NCBI GenBank assembly: GCA_015680685.1
Contig: MNCI01016352.1
Coordinates: 157,238-221,237, forward strand
Source: Gnetum montanum
Taxonomy: Eukaryota > Streptophyta > Gnetopsida > Gnetales > Gnetaceae
DNA: 64,000 bases
Direction: 5' to 3'
Shown here: one piece after another, positions 1 through 11,429 of the stretch
How positions within the stretch are numbered: the first letter of the stretch is position 1
Layout: every line of letters starts with the position of its first letter
Translations under genes and position numbers: made by a program
The notes under the pieces: generated by a model
Seen by the model: the letters and a program-made list of their open reading frames with translations, nothing else
Told to the model about the DNA's origin: nothing
The model's database searches: none

Positions 1-2703
1 GCAACTTTTGGAGGCAATCTGAAATCCTCCAGGATAGGTCCTCATTTTTTCCTCTTTACTTCTGGGATCATTCATTACCCAGGTAGCTTCACCAATGTGT
101 GTTGAAACTGGAACCTCCCAAGGGCATGGAAACACAGGAAGGAGCTCTTTCAAATTGACAAACCAGGCTATGAACTATATTCATTCGATGTCGAACGCTT
201 GAATTGATGTCTGTGGCTGCTGGTAGTCATTCATTCGATGGGCCAAATTCTCCGTAACCACACGCTGTCCTTTAAAACTCATGCGAAGATCCTCGATTTT
301 TGCATTTGTTGTTTCTAGTTTCTTCTTTGTCACTTTGTGCGCTTGGAACTCACCCATAAAGAATATGAGGTGGTCACTTGCTTCTCTAAATCTCCCAGCT
401 GTGAGCATGGCCAGGTTTGCATAGCAAAGGTTGGTGAGCTTCCATATATTCTATCATTTCTTCAATCTGTAGCTCCTTGAGGTGGATTTCAACTTGATTG
501 TTGGCATTCAATCCATCAAAGATAGGTTGCCATACTTTGCCTCCTTCTTGGAGCTGTTGGAGCACTTCGTTTAGCTTGGCCTTTGCGACTTGGATCTGCT
601 TCTTATTTACTTCCTTTTGCAGTCCCACTTGGTCCCTATAATGATTCTTAACTTTTTCAAATTTTAGGGCCTCATTCTTCCAAGCAGTGACTTCGATGGA
701 AGATTTCTATCTCAAGGTTCGAACCTCCTCCATGGAATGATTTCAATTCTTAGCAGCCAACCTTCTTACATCAACACTCACCCTAGCTATCTCTTCCTGC
801 TATTGGTGAATAAAATTTTTCATGTGCTCATTTTCAACACCAACATTACATAGGCGATGGACTTCCATGGTCAACCTGACATTCTCCTAGTGAACCTTTG
901 TCAAGTTCTTGTTTAAATGATATGTCTAAGCATCTACCAAGGCCTTATCAAAGATCGTTGACTCTCGCTCATCCTCAACTATTTGAAGTTTAACCTGAAG
1001 TTGTTGAAAAGCTTCATCTCTAGTGAGCTCATGGTTGAGGAGAACTGGATCGGCAAGTTGGGCTCTTAACTGGGTGACTTCTGTTGCCAAGCGTTGACAA
1101 GTAGCTTGAGCAACTTCAAGTTGCCCTTCCAAAACAAGGCTCTTACCCCTTGCTAAAAGCAGCTCCAACTGGGTTGCAGTGATGTTATCCAAAAGATCAA
1201 AGACATCTGGAAGAGGTTGCCCAATTCCTACCAGTCGATCCAATAGTTCTTCATGTTGTACATCTTGAAGCCCATGTACATCTGGTACAGGCATCACCGG
1301 TGCATTAAGAATCATAGCAATTGTATCAACAACCACTTCATCCGTAATCTCTTGTCCCTAGCACTGCATCACCAGGACTATTGCCCCTTCACCATCCTCT
1401 AAGGGTACCAAGAAGGTAGCAACATTCCCTGAAATCTCAGGAAATAGCTATTGGGTTGATACTGTTACCTCTCGAATGCTAGGATATGTTCTTGCTGGCA
1501 CTTGTGTTCAGGCACCGGAGAACATCGGCCCTGCTCTTTCTAATAAACTGAATGATTGAGCCACTTGCTCAAGGTAGCTCATTGTAGGGTGATAAACTGA
1601 AGGGTCTTGCCCTCCACCAATCCTATCAGATTGCTCTTACTAGCTCAAGAGTGATTGTTAGATTTTACGGATGTGTTCTGCGATAGTTTGTGAACCCGAC
1701 CTTGTTATTTGTGCAGGTGGTGGAGGTGGTTGCTACTCTTTCTTCATTTTTGTAGTGGCAGGAGTCCTATCCTTCATCATTTCACACCATGAGGTAATTA
1801 GGACGTGTCAAAGTATATCATTAGCATAGCGTGCTATCCCTGCCCTATTGCATAATTTTCTGATTAGGCATGGGAAAGGGAGAGCTTTCCTTCCATGTTC
1901 GCTTTCAGTGAACCTCGTTTCAATTTCTAAGAAGATCAACTATGGAAGACTCATTAAAAATTTTCCACTCAAGGTAGCACAAGAATGAGCAGAGAAGGCC
2001 GTGATTTTGCTGGGTCTTACCGTTGGGTTTAGATGGTAATATGTGATCTTTGAATACACCCTCTCTGCGGTGGTTAAGGTGCCAAACTCCTTGCAATCTA
2101 CCCCATAGTACCATTGGATCCACTCCCCTTTTACCTCAAGGTCTACTTGTTTTGGGATCCCCACCACATATGTTCTAGTCTATGGCAACCCCAGAGCTTG
2201 CGCTATTGCCTCTGCAGAGTAAGAGACATAAGTGTCCTTAATCCTTACTTTGGACCCTGGTTGCTGATTTGTCTAGAAGAGATAGGTTTCTCCTAGGTAC
2301 CATTCACCACTGGTTGTGATGATCGGCCACATAGGAGAACTTTGCAATTGAAGTATCACATCTTCTGGTGCATTTTCAAGAAATGGTCCAATGTTTAGCT
2401 CTTGTAGGACCATCCGTTGCACTTCTCGCAGCTTGAAGCATTAAGACAAGCTTGGGTCAGGGTGACCTCAAGCCTTGGTGCTATCCCCGGAGTTTCATTT
2501 ACCTGTGATTGCTCGTTGGGTAGCTCCTCTTTGGGAATTTGATGGACAGATTCCACATTAGGTCCTTCGCGGAGGGGGCCAGTTGCATGAGAGACCTCCC
2601 TGTGCTCTGGTTGTTGCATGTCTCATCCCCTTCCCATTCATGGACGCTTCTCCCTCAGTTGTGATGGTCCTTTGCCCCTTGGATTCCTTAATTTGGGTGC
2701 CAT
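1..2703 (-). pseudogene. Extra 3' ORF of element B (plant transposon-protein-like domain plus coiled coil)
   Basis: Starts at 2703 with Met-Ala-Pro-Lys directly after a splice acceptor (ttgattacag). The N-terminal third is basic and low complexity. At about 1850-2170 lies a domain with an EWIQWYYGVD segment, an HLNPT..PSKI segment and LPFPCLI.KLC, which I associate with the family called putative plant transposon protein. From about 1340 down to 200 the protein is heptad-rich coiled coil. The last codons in the window (near 30-160) carry a CPW..P then GEATW then NDPRSKEEK motif that recurs in D and C. Several in-frame stops break it. It continues past the window start. Function unknown; Athila-type elements often have such a post-pol ORF, sometimes called env-like without proof. 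Confidence 0.7.
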
Positions 2704-3222
2704 CTGTAATCAAATATAACCACCCATTAGACTATGCATAAGTAGCTTAAAATGGTCCTTATACACCTTTCCAATTTGACTAGGTTATGTTGTTGGCAAA
2801 AGCATTCCATTAAATCCCCCACAGTATTAATTCATGGGTTAGAGCCAAAAACAACTAGGGATGAGTTGGAGTTTAAATGGTTGTTTTGTTTCTTCCCTTA
2901 GAGGTGGGAAGTCTTAATTCATTAATTAATTAATTAATTACACATAGGCTTCACCCCCCCCCTCCTCCCACAACTGAGAGCATACCTTTGGATGTGTAAG
3001 AGGGCAAGGATCGATTGATGTAGATGCACAATGGAATGTAGGTGCTTGGGAAGAACTTAGGCAGAAAAAATGGCAAAATCTCCACCCAATTTGTTTGTAA
3101 AATGATAAAAATTGAAAGTGCAACAATATATAGGGGTTAGGCATTGCGTCGACGGGATCGCATATACATGGCCGCATATATGCAAGGGGCTGCATATACG
3201 GGGCCCTATATACGCAAGTGGT
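2704..3222 (-). promoter_or_regulatory. Internal promoter and leader intron of the extra ORF in element B
   Basis: On the minus strand a TATA box (CTATATATT, 3125-3133) sits about 420 bp before the extra ORF start. Just upstream (3147-3216) is a cluster of alternating GTATATG, GCATATA and GCGGCC motifs. The same motif style appears in this element's own LTR U3 (30606-30675): for example GTATATGCAGCC here against GTATACGCAGCC there. A polypurine stretch is at 2956-2973, and the ORF begins right behind a good 3' splice site (ttgattacag, ending at 2704). A (TTAA)n tract lies at 2920-2940. Promoter activity is inferred, not shown. Confidence 0.5.
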
Positions 3223-4737
3223 CACACCCATTAACTAGCATTGACCAACCCATAAAAATCTTGAAAAGATGAATTTAAAATGCCAAATTAGGGTAGTTGA
3301 AGAGCATGATAGATCTAGAACATGGTTGAGGACAAGAGGAAGGAGGGTTCAACTAACAAAGAGTCAAAGGTAGGAAAACGTGTGAGAAAGAACTCTGCGG
3401 AGAGGAAATCGAGCCATGGGATCAGTAACAAAATCAACCACGAAATCAAAAGGATGGGAGACTAACAAGCGGGACCAGGAATATGCAAGTGGGTCCTCCT
3501 CATAGCAAGCGGTAGCCTTAGTAGCCCTTGCATATCCTCAACACCGGAGTCCGTGGGCCCTGGGGTCAAGAAATGGTGCTTGCAAGTTAATACTCCTACC
3601 TAGGAGATCCCGCCAAGGCATTAGTAGTACATGGAAATCATGACAAATTGTCAAAACATAAGATGGGTAGTGAGGTAAGTTTGGGAGAGAAATGGGTGAG
3701 AGAGAGATGAGAGAAGTGGAATTCCAATCGTTGGTCATGTGAAACCCTGTGTGAAGTTGTGGTTAAGTGACCCAGTAGGACCATTCCTAAGTTCAGACCC
3801 AAAATCATCTACATACAGTGACCCTGTAGCAATAGGCGAAGCCCCGACCATCTCCCAAGTGGACACTCCAATAAACATGAGAGGAAGGAAGTGAAATGGG
3901 ACAAAGTTAGAGGGGATGAAGGAAGTCCCATAACTAGTGCTTGTGGCCCATGAGAAGAGGTCTAAGGGGTGTGCTTTGAATTCCCACAGAGTGATGATTT
4001 TATTTTTCTTGGTATTTTGTGGGAACCACACCATGCAAAGACCCATGCTTGTTTGCATGCATTCGACCAAGGGATGTGCTTTGAATCCTCATGTTTTTTT
4101 TGAATTTTTTGAATTTTTTCAGTGAGGACCACATCATGCAAGGTCAGATTGCCCAGTGACTTCCTTGTAGAGAAGGATGTGGAGTGGTAAAAAATCCATA
4201 AGGACACATCAACAACCCAGGGAATAGGAGAGGGTGACAAATGTTTCATTCCTCTTGAAGTCACACCCAATTCAAACCACTAGGTCATCCCCAAGTCTGA
4301 GAACTACACAAGTCACATATTAATTACAATGTTTTTAAGTGATATGGTTGCATGTTCCCAAAGGAAGGAAACCCATGGAGTGGGTGGATGAGTGGATGAC
4401 GTGGACTCACTGCTAATTTTATGAGATGAAAAATAGACGTAAAGTCCAAGAGCAAAAAATGTGAGGGCAGGAGTGAGATAAAGTAGGTGGATTATTTCAC
4501 GCAACCCATCGCAACGAAAACCATTCACACCAGACACCTAATGACAATAGGACAGCTTATTAGTGAGAAATTGGAAATGAAACACAAACATACGCATAAA
4601 TAAACAACAAAGAAATGGAAAAATAATTTAAGAAAGGAAAAATTAGCAAGAATTAGCAAACATATGAATGATGTTAAAAAACAAAAAAGTGTAAAACAAA
4701 AAATTCTAAAAAGAGTGAGGGGCGTAGTGAAATGGAT
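3223..4737. other. Non-coding spacer of element B between pol and the extra ORF
   Basis: About 1.5 kb without a convincing coding frame. It aligns by eye with the spacers of elements C and D: the segment near 3920-3985 (ggccacaagcactagttatgggac and a neighbouring aagcacaccccttaga, read on the minus strand) recurs in D near 31050-31105. A short internal repeat (aaggggtgtgctttgaat) occurs at 3964 and again near 4068. Conservation between elements suggests transcript or packaging functions rather than protein. Confidence 0.5.
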
Positions 4738-4847
4738 TAGCATGGAAGACGGTCTCCCCCACAACTGGGTGGAAAGGAGGAGATGTGAAATATGGAGCAA
4801 GGGTGGCCTGGTGATGATGAGGTGGTATCACTAGTTAAGTGGAGTTC
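4738..4847 (-). pseudogene. C-terminal tail of element B pol, cut off from the rest by element A
   Basis: Read on the minus strand, the frame that ends in FHEL at 23541 continues after removing element A and one AGTTC copy as HLTSDTTSS and so on to a TAA at 4737-4739. This gives about 35 further codons. It contains SCGGD encoded by a polypurine run (4752-4766 region) resembling the element's 3' PPT. The continuity supports the nesting model at base level. Confidence 0.6.
4843..4847. repeat. Target-site duplication of element A, left copy (AGTTC)
   Basis: AGTTC immediately precedes the 5' LTR start TGAAACACCC. The identical AGTTC follows the 3' LTR end CTACA at 23536-23540. Five-base duplications are typical of Ty3/gypsy integrases. 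Confidence 0.9.
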
Positions 4848-6653
4848 TGAAACACCCTAAATTTTCAAGGCGTTCTTGCTTCACCAGGTTTGCGCAGTTC
4901 AGGCAGTGTCATGTCACTTCGACAAGAAATGAATGCTCTGAGTTTAGGCTATCTAGTTTGGAAAATTTTCTAGCTAGGTAATTCATCCAGCTGACAACCT
5001 ACTCATAAATGATATGGAGAGTTGTTGGCGGCACTCATGATGCGTGAAACAATCTGGCAAATTTTCTAGTCAATGAGTTTGCTACACGACGTTATGCTAT
5101 GTAGCATAGCAAGCTTTGAGAGAGTTGTTCGGGCAATTAACTGGAAATTTATTGCAAGATAAGTTGCTACGCTACGCAACATAGCACAAGCATAGCGAGA
5201 TCAAGATAGGGAGGCTCAGCTTACTTAGTGATTTCAATTACACTCAGTTAGCGTCTCTGGTCTTTGAAACCAGTCTCTTTGCTCAGCTTCGCGTCCTTCA
5301 GCAAGGTTCCTTTCATTAGAAAAGTAGCAGATCAAGCCAAAAGCAGGCTATGTTGGCTGCTATGCTAAACTATGTTACATGGCATAGCATAGCGTAGCAA
5401 CTTTGCCGAAGCCCTGAAAGGCATCTCAAAGTGTAGGATTAGAAAGTTCGCAAGTTTTGCATTGCAAAAAAGCAAAGGTTGCAGATTGTCGGCATTTCTA
5501 CGATTAAGGCCAGCTACTACACTACGCTACATAGTGTAGCAAATACACAAAATCAATCAGAGCACTTCAAAGGCTTCCAACACATGCAATAGGCCTCGAC
5601 GCAAGTTTTTGCCTCAAATTAGTGGCTACGCTACATAGCGTAGCACATCGTAGCAAGATGCTACGCTATGCCAACATGCTACACTCCAAAGCATAGTACA
5701 GCATTGCAAGCAGCTGCATTACATTGATGCATCTCCTTGCATAGCAAGCTGCTACGTTACGTCCACATGCTACGTTACAAAGCATAGCATAGCGTAGCAG
5801 GCAACTACGCTACATCAATGCACTTCACCTGTTTGCGTTATTGGCACACATCTCCAAGTTCTGACAGTGTAATTACAGCATGGTAGGCTCATCAATCAGC
5901 CCTGCATGTCTATGCAACATAGACACATCAACATGGGCCTCAGACACGTGGCATCCAAATCGCATCTTTCACATGCTCTTGGCTCTATAAATACCCTGAT
6001 GAGCAATGCTCAAAGGGTTGGTTGGAAAATTAGTTGGCTGGCAAGCAAAAACTTCAGTTGGCAAAAATTGACAAGTTGACAAGTTAGCATTTTTGCAAGT
6101 TGGCAGACTAGCAATATGAAGCACTGTAAATATTTTTTTTGGCATTACAAACAGTGAGCACTCCTGTTTGTCATTCTACTTTGCTCTTTCCCACTATCTT
6201 TATAGCATTTTGCATTTTTAACTTCCGAGTTTACATTCAAGCATACAATTGTCTTGCTTTGAACATCTTTTCGTTACTTTTGGGATCTCTGCACTTCCCA
6301 GTGTTGCACAACCGATTGTATCCATCTGGACAGAGTGAAGTCATAATCTTGAAGCAGTGCATTTTCCTAACTGCATCTTACTTTGCTTTCTTGCTTGTCA
6401 TTGCATTTTACATAGTTTTCTGCCCTTTTGCGTTTAAAGATTATTATTTTTATGCTATAAGTCTTGCTTTCAAATCACATGTTTGCAAAAGGTTATAGAA
6501 ACACCGACTAAGTCCCTGTCTGATTGACTAGACTATTCAGGGTGCCCCACTTCCATTTTATCCAACATGGCCCTCACATAGATCTTGGGTTAAGACTGTC
6601 ACAATCGATGACCTCTCGATGTTTTCCAACTGCCAATGTTTTTGGTCGCTACA
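4848..6653 (+). repeat. 5' LTR of element A
   Basis: Starts TGAAACACCC and ends CGCTACA, matched by 21705-23535. U3 (about 5085-5830) is filled with copies of TAGCGTAGC and its complement GCTACGCTA in both orientations. A G-box (5945-5950) and TATA box (5984-5992) follow, with transcription presumably starting near 6015-6025. Open frames inside the LTR, such as 6139-6498, are hydrophobic by chance and are not genes. Confidence 0.92.
5945..5992 (+). promoter_or_regulatory. LTR core promoter of element A: G-box and TATA box
   Basis: CACGTGGC (G-box or ABRE core, 5945-5952) lies 34 bp upstream of CTATAAATA (5984-5992). Both are preserved in the 3' LTR (22829-22836 and 22869-22877). The spacing fits a plant RNA polymerase II promoter. 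ABA, light or stress response is only suggested by the motif type. Confidence 0.65.
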
Positions 6654-6677
6654 ATTTTCTAGTGCTAGAAGGAGGGC
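6654..6677 (+). other. Primer-binding-site region of element A
   Basis: Directly after the LTR end comes attttct then agtgctagaaggagggcc. A PBS should begin TGG; here the likely start is TAG (6660-6662), a G-to-A change. I cannot name the primer tRNA with confidence. Confidence 0.5.
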
Positions 6678-8042
6678 CTTTTGATGCCCTTTTCATGTTT
6701 TACGATAGTCCTATAAGCATTCTGCACCATGATACGCATTAGCTTAAACTTGACACCTATTTGTGGTTGTTTATGCATCGTGAGGTGTGGATCGGTTGCT
6801 TCGACGGTTTCCCTGAAACCCTGTAAGACATAAAATCTCCGATCGCCAGTTCACTCGCTTATTTTTTATGGTAGTCTTGCACATGTTCTGTACCTTGTCA
6901 CGCACTAGCGTAAACGTGACACCCTTTTGCAGTTGTTTATGCATCATGTGGTATAGATCGGTTGCTCTGACGATTCCTTTAGAATCCAGCAAGACAAAGC
7001 CTTTTGATTACTCTCTGATTTCTTTATTTTTCTCGTTCACAAAACTATTTAGCTTTCTAACAATGACATCCCCAAGCACCGTTGCTAACACCTTTAGCGT
7101 TGAGGTTCCCTTCACGGTTTAAGGCACCACAGGTGCCGAACAACCACTCAGCCCAACACGGGAACTATGTCGATCCCTCAGGATCCAAAACTAAGGACCT
7201 GAGGGCTTGGTCCAGCAACATGAGTGCTATAACTTTCTTTGTGCAAAGGTGCAGGTGAACCTACCCTTGGATGCACAAGAACTCAAAAACAAACATAGCT
7301 TTGAGTTCGCTTACTGCAGTGGGAAATAATTTGTTCCCAATTCTGGCACTTCCATTCCTTTAACACAGACAAATAAATGGCTTCTAAACTAGCTGATCCA
7401 ATTGGCTAGACTTTGGGAGCAATAGGACACAGCATCTAACCATGATGAGACCTTCTAATATGGACAGGAGGAGCTCGATTCTCAATCCGACAGGGGAGGT
7501 CAAACCAACCTTGTTATCATCCCCTCTACCTAGTCTTTCTAGACCAACCCATTGTCTGTCGTCGCTCCCTTCGTAATCACACCTACGCTTTTGCAACCTG
7601 CAATTACATCCGCAATTGGTAGCCATGTTATCTCCTCGATGTATCAATGCCTCTATTTTCCTATTTCATTTTCAGCCACCATTCTTCCACAAACCATTCA
7701 TTAGTCCATTCCTGTAGTGCATCACACACCAATCATGGCTACCCTACCACATGTTCACATCGTACCTACTTCATAGTCGTACATAGCTTCCGCTTCCACC
7801 CTCGCATTTACACATTTCCCACCATTAGCGATGGGCCCAAGTCCATCCACATGGTGGACTCCATACATTGCTCTTCCTGTTACGCTACCATCGTAGATGT
7901 CTCACCACGTTCGCTAGCAAACCTACCAAATCCTACAAACGGTACAACCTAGCTCAGGACTATGGTTTCTTCCGCTGGAGACCCAAGCAGTCTATCCCAT
8001 AGCCCAATCCATGGTTACTGCCCCAACAACATCACCTATTAG
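6678..8042 (+). other. 5' leader of element A with an internal tandem duplication
   Basis: Between PBS and gag there is about 1.36 kb without a sustained frame. A segment of about 165 bp is present twice in tandem: the pair ttagcttaaacttgacacc (6739) and ctagcgtaaacgtgacacc (6905) marks the period, followed in each by gttgtttatgcatc and gatcggttgct. Such leaders hold packaging and dimerisation signals, which may be what was duplicated. Confidence 0.55.
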
Positions 8043-9965
8043 GTGGTGGACAGCTCAAGCAGCACCGTTCACAGGAGCCACCCCAATGATACTGTCGATG
8101 TATCACACTGCTGCCCCCGCCACTTCACAGATGGGAGCTACCTCGGTAGTTTCCAACCGTCCACATCGTCGCAGAGTCTGGATCAAGCATTCCAACTTAT
8201 CCAGACCCTTACTGAGGAGATAAAACGCCTTAAGGCTGTCGGGTCTGACACGATACAAGTCATGAACTTTTACCAGGACAACCCCATCAGCCCTGCAATC
8301 CCCGCACTAATGCTACCCCCAGGGATGTCCCTTCCCCACTTCACGAAATACAATAGGGAGGGGGATCCTAATGCGCATCTTGTTACATTCAGGTTTGAAT
8401 CCCTACTGCTGCAATAATGGCCGCACACGATTATCCGCATCTTTACCATGTATCTGACTGGAAAGGCTCGGGACTGGTACCATGCCCTACCACACTCTTC
8501 TATATCAACCCTAGAGGAGCTTCTGACGCAATTCGTGATGCACTTCAAGTATAACTTGAAGCTAGAAATCACACTAGATCAGCTGATGAGCGTGAGGTAG
8601 GATCCTCTGAAGCCAATCCAGAAGTTCATCCAGCGTTGGAGCGCAACCCTTAATGAAATTTGCGAGTCCATCACGGATGCCCATTTGCTAGCTGTCTTTA
8701 AGCGTGCAATGAATGACTTCATCAAGTCTAAGTTGTACTGCCTCGCCCCTCGCACTCTTAGTTAGGCTTTCACTCAGACTAAGAGCATACAAGATGCAGC
8801 TGAGGTGAGCAAAGACCCAACCTATGTTGCTTACAAGAACACTTTCACAAAGAAGGAAAAGGGTAAGGCTACAACAGCCATGGTGGCCGCTGCGGCGAAC
8901 GAGACCAAACCCAAATCTAATAACAATAGTAACAAGAACAATAAAAAATCAGCTACACCCATAGCTAACCCCACGCCCAAGCAGGGCAACACACCGTAAC
9001 CTTCCACACCCACACCTGAGACATCTACGCCACCAAAATCAAACTTTGAGTGTAAACATCGCTCAAAGTATACCCTGCTACCTGTTAAGCCTTCAGAGCT
9101 TCTAAAGCAGCTACTAGCCGTGGGGTACATCCAACACAAGCAGATGTTAGAGAAGGGAGTTAGGAAACATCAGTCCTACTGCGAGCTCCTTAGAAACCCC
9201 TCTTTGACCTTGCCTAATGAGCCCCTAGTTCCTAAGGGTTTTAGGCTGGATCAATTTTGTGATTACCACCAACAGTGTGGTCACAACATAGATTACTATC
9301 TAGCATTGAAAGATGACATCCAGAGGATGATTGATCAAGGAAAATTGGTGTTAGATGAAAGTAACCTAGTACGTCTTGAGAATCAATCTCTGCATGTCTA
9401 CACTGACCCCCTCAACGCCAACAACGTCGGTTATGTCATCAACACCATCGGCATTGATAGTAGCCCTAGACCATCCCAATAGTCGTTTGTGGTCTGCGTG
9501 CCTCAGTGTAGCGCACCAGCACCACTAGCGGCTGATCAATACCCATAGCAGGCATTTGTCCTAAGAGCCCCTCTCTGGGTGTCTGCCCCCACATCATCTA
9601 TTAGCAAAATCGCACCACCCTGCCCATTAACATCACTAACTTCATTCGTCATCAGAGAGCCAACTCCTTCAACAACCCCCATCTTGCATAAGATAGCTGC
9701 ACAGCCTTCTTGTCCTAAAAAATGACAAGTGCGTTACGAGACGTCGAGGAGAAGTACTGCCCCGGGTATTTCTAAGCCTACGTCTTCACCCCCTGCGTCT
9801 ACACCCTTGTGACCAAAAAGGGACATTGCTACAATCACATAGTCTGCGCCACCCCGCCAAAAAGGATCTAAATCCAGATCTGAAACTACCCCTCCTTGGG
9901 AAATACATTTTCTTGGACGAATACAAGAGGAGAAGGGCAGTAAATAGAAGGGTGGCCAGGACCTC
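8043..9965 (+). pseudogene. gag region of element A
   Basis: The capsid part has the plant retrotransposon gag pattern: FTKYNREGDPNAHL (near 8340), ARDWYHALP, LEELLTQFVMHFKY and VFKRAMNDFIKS. A lysine/asparagine-rich linker follows (8850-9000). Near 9250-9310 is the Tat-type zinc-binding stretch FCDYHQQCGHNIDYY; its expected last cysteine is Tyr. In-frame stops occur near 8416, 8599, 8764, 8998 and 9481. The conserved frame is open upstream of the Met at 8043, so the true start may lie slightly earlier. The product would form the virus-like particle in the cytoplasm. Confidence 0.75.
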
Positions 9966-10872
9966 TTGGACGCTCTCACTCAGATCAAGCAAGCTCTAAA
10001 AAAAAAGAACACTACATTGAGCTTGTACAATCTAATCATGACATCTATCCTACATCGTGAGGCTTTGATCTGCATGTTGACGAAGATTCTAGTCGATGAG
10101 GACATGCTAGCGGAAGAGGAAGCAATCAACTCTATCATGCTTTCCTCTACGCCTGCAAAGCCAAAGCCGTCCCAACTGACTTTCTGTGATGAGTCCATTA
10201 GGGAAGACCCCAAAAGGGGTCAGGTGACTACAACACCTCTATTCATCACAATTCAGGTCAGCCAACATAGGATTCGAAGGGTATATGTCAATGATGGGGC
10301 TACCACGAATGTCATCCCCTTCCCTATTGTAGACAAGTTGGGCTTGGTCGACTAGATCAAGCCCACAACGACGTCATGCCTAAAGTATTTTAATGGGGCA
10401 CGGGTCATGGTGGAGGGCACAGTTCATATTAACTTTGTAGTGGGGGATCAGTTCCCCACGAATGCAACGTTCATCATGATCGAAGAGATGTTGAGGTTTA
10501 ACCTGATCTTGGGGAGGTCATGGTTAGCACAGCTTAGGGCTATCTCTTCACCCATTCATCAAGAGATCCATCTGCCCTACGCAAGTAGGGAGGTGGTGAT
10601 CCATGGTGACGAGGTAGTGACCCAAGATATTAATAACATGAACATGAAACAGGGATCAGAGATCGTAACCTCTGAGAATGAAGTGCTTGTCTCTGCATGC
10701 ACTAACCATCCAACAAAACAATCGGCTCAGTAAGCTAATTCCCAAAACGAAAACATGTGGGTTAGGTTGTCCTTCCAAGCAAGGGGTAATGATGCAGATG
10801 AAGGCCTTGGAAAAATGCCTCAACCTTATGTCTCGCTCAACCCACGATGGATCAAAAAGCAGCTACACATAA
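9966..10872 (+). pseudogene. Protease region of element A (gag-pro C-terminus)
   Basis: An aspartic protease of the retropepsin fold. The active-site region VYVNDGATTNVIPFP is near 10282-10325, with the usual D-[ST]-G replaced by the N-D-G-A form seen in Tat-like elements. It is followed by NFVVGDQFPTNATFIM and LNLILGRSWL-type flap and C-terminal motifs near 10440-10530. A stop at about 10354 separates the two halves. The coding signal ends near 10733-10872, after which the 5.6-kb region with the antisense gene begins rather than reverse transcriptase. Confidence 0.7.
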
Positions 10873-11429
10873 CGTAGCAACCCCACTGCTTCCTGCCTAG
10901 TTGCCACCCTTTTTACATTTATCGTCTCTTTTTTTTTGCACCCGTCCATCTATACTAAGTGTCGCCTTTTTTATTATCACATTATTCCTTTAACGTGCAA
11001 TGGCCCGAAATGACCTAAAACTAGCAATGGCCCGAAATGGCCTAAAACTAGCAGGGGCCCAAAATGGCCTAAAACTAAAACAAAAGAATGAAAGTTTAAC
11101 ATAAAATTTAGCATGTAGACAATGCATAACTTAGCATAGAACTAATTTCTTTGCTGAAATTCTCCCTTTTCATTCAAAACTTTTTTCTTGTAAACAATGT
11201 TTGCAAAAATTCTACAAAAAACCCAAAACTTCAAAAAAAAATCCCATGTTGTCATGGATTCTCTTCACCCACATCATCTTCTTTACCATCATTTGCTTTT
11301 ACGTCATCCCCTTCTACATCACCTTCCCTTGTGTTTTCCTCTGCTGCCCCTTCATTCCTGCCCTCTGCGGGCCCTGTGCCATCATCTAGAACCTGCATTT
11401 TAAAAATGAAGTAGTCAACTAGGGTGACA
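10873..11429. other. Spacer after protease in element A, with a 28-bp tandem repeat
   Basis: No coding frame I trust. At about 10998-11076 three units of about 28 bp are present, each with tggcccgaaatg followed by acctaaaactagca and small variants. The same ttaaactag theme appears in the 3' minisatellite at 20028-20320 and near 16090, so it looks like a family trait of this element. Confidence 0.5.

Noticed and set aside
6139-6498. Open frame of 119 codons in the 5' LTR of element A
   Set aside because: Hydrophobic, no domain, lies in LTR R/U5 and is broken in the 3' LTR copy (23198-23380 is only half as long).
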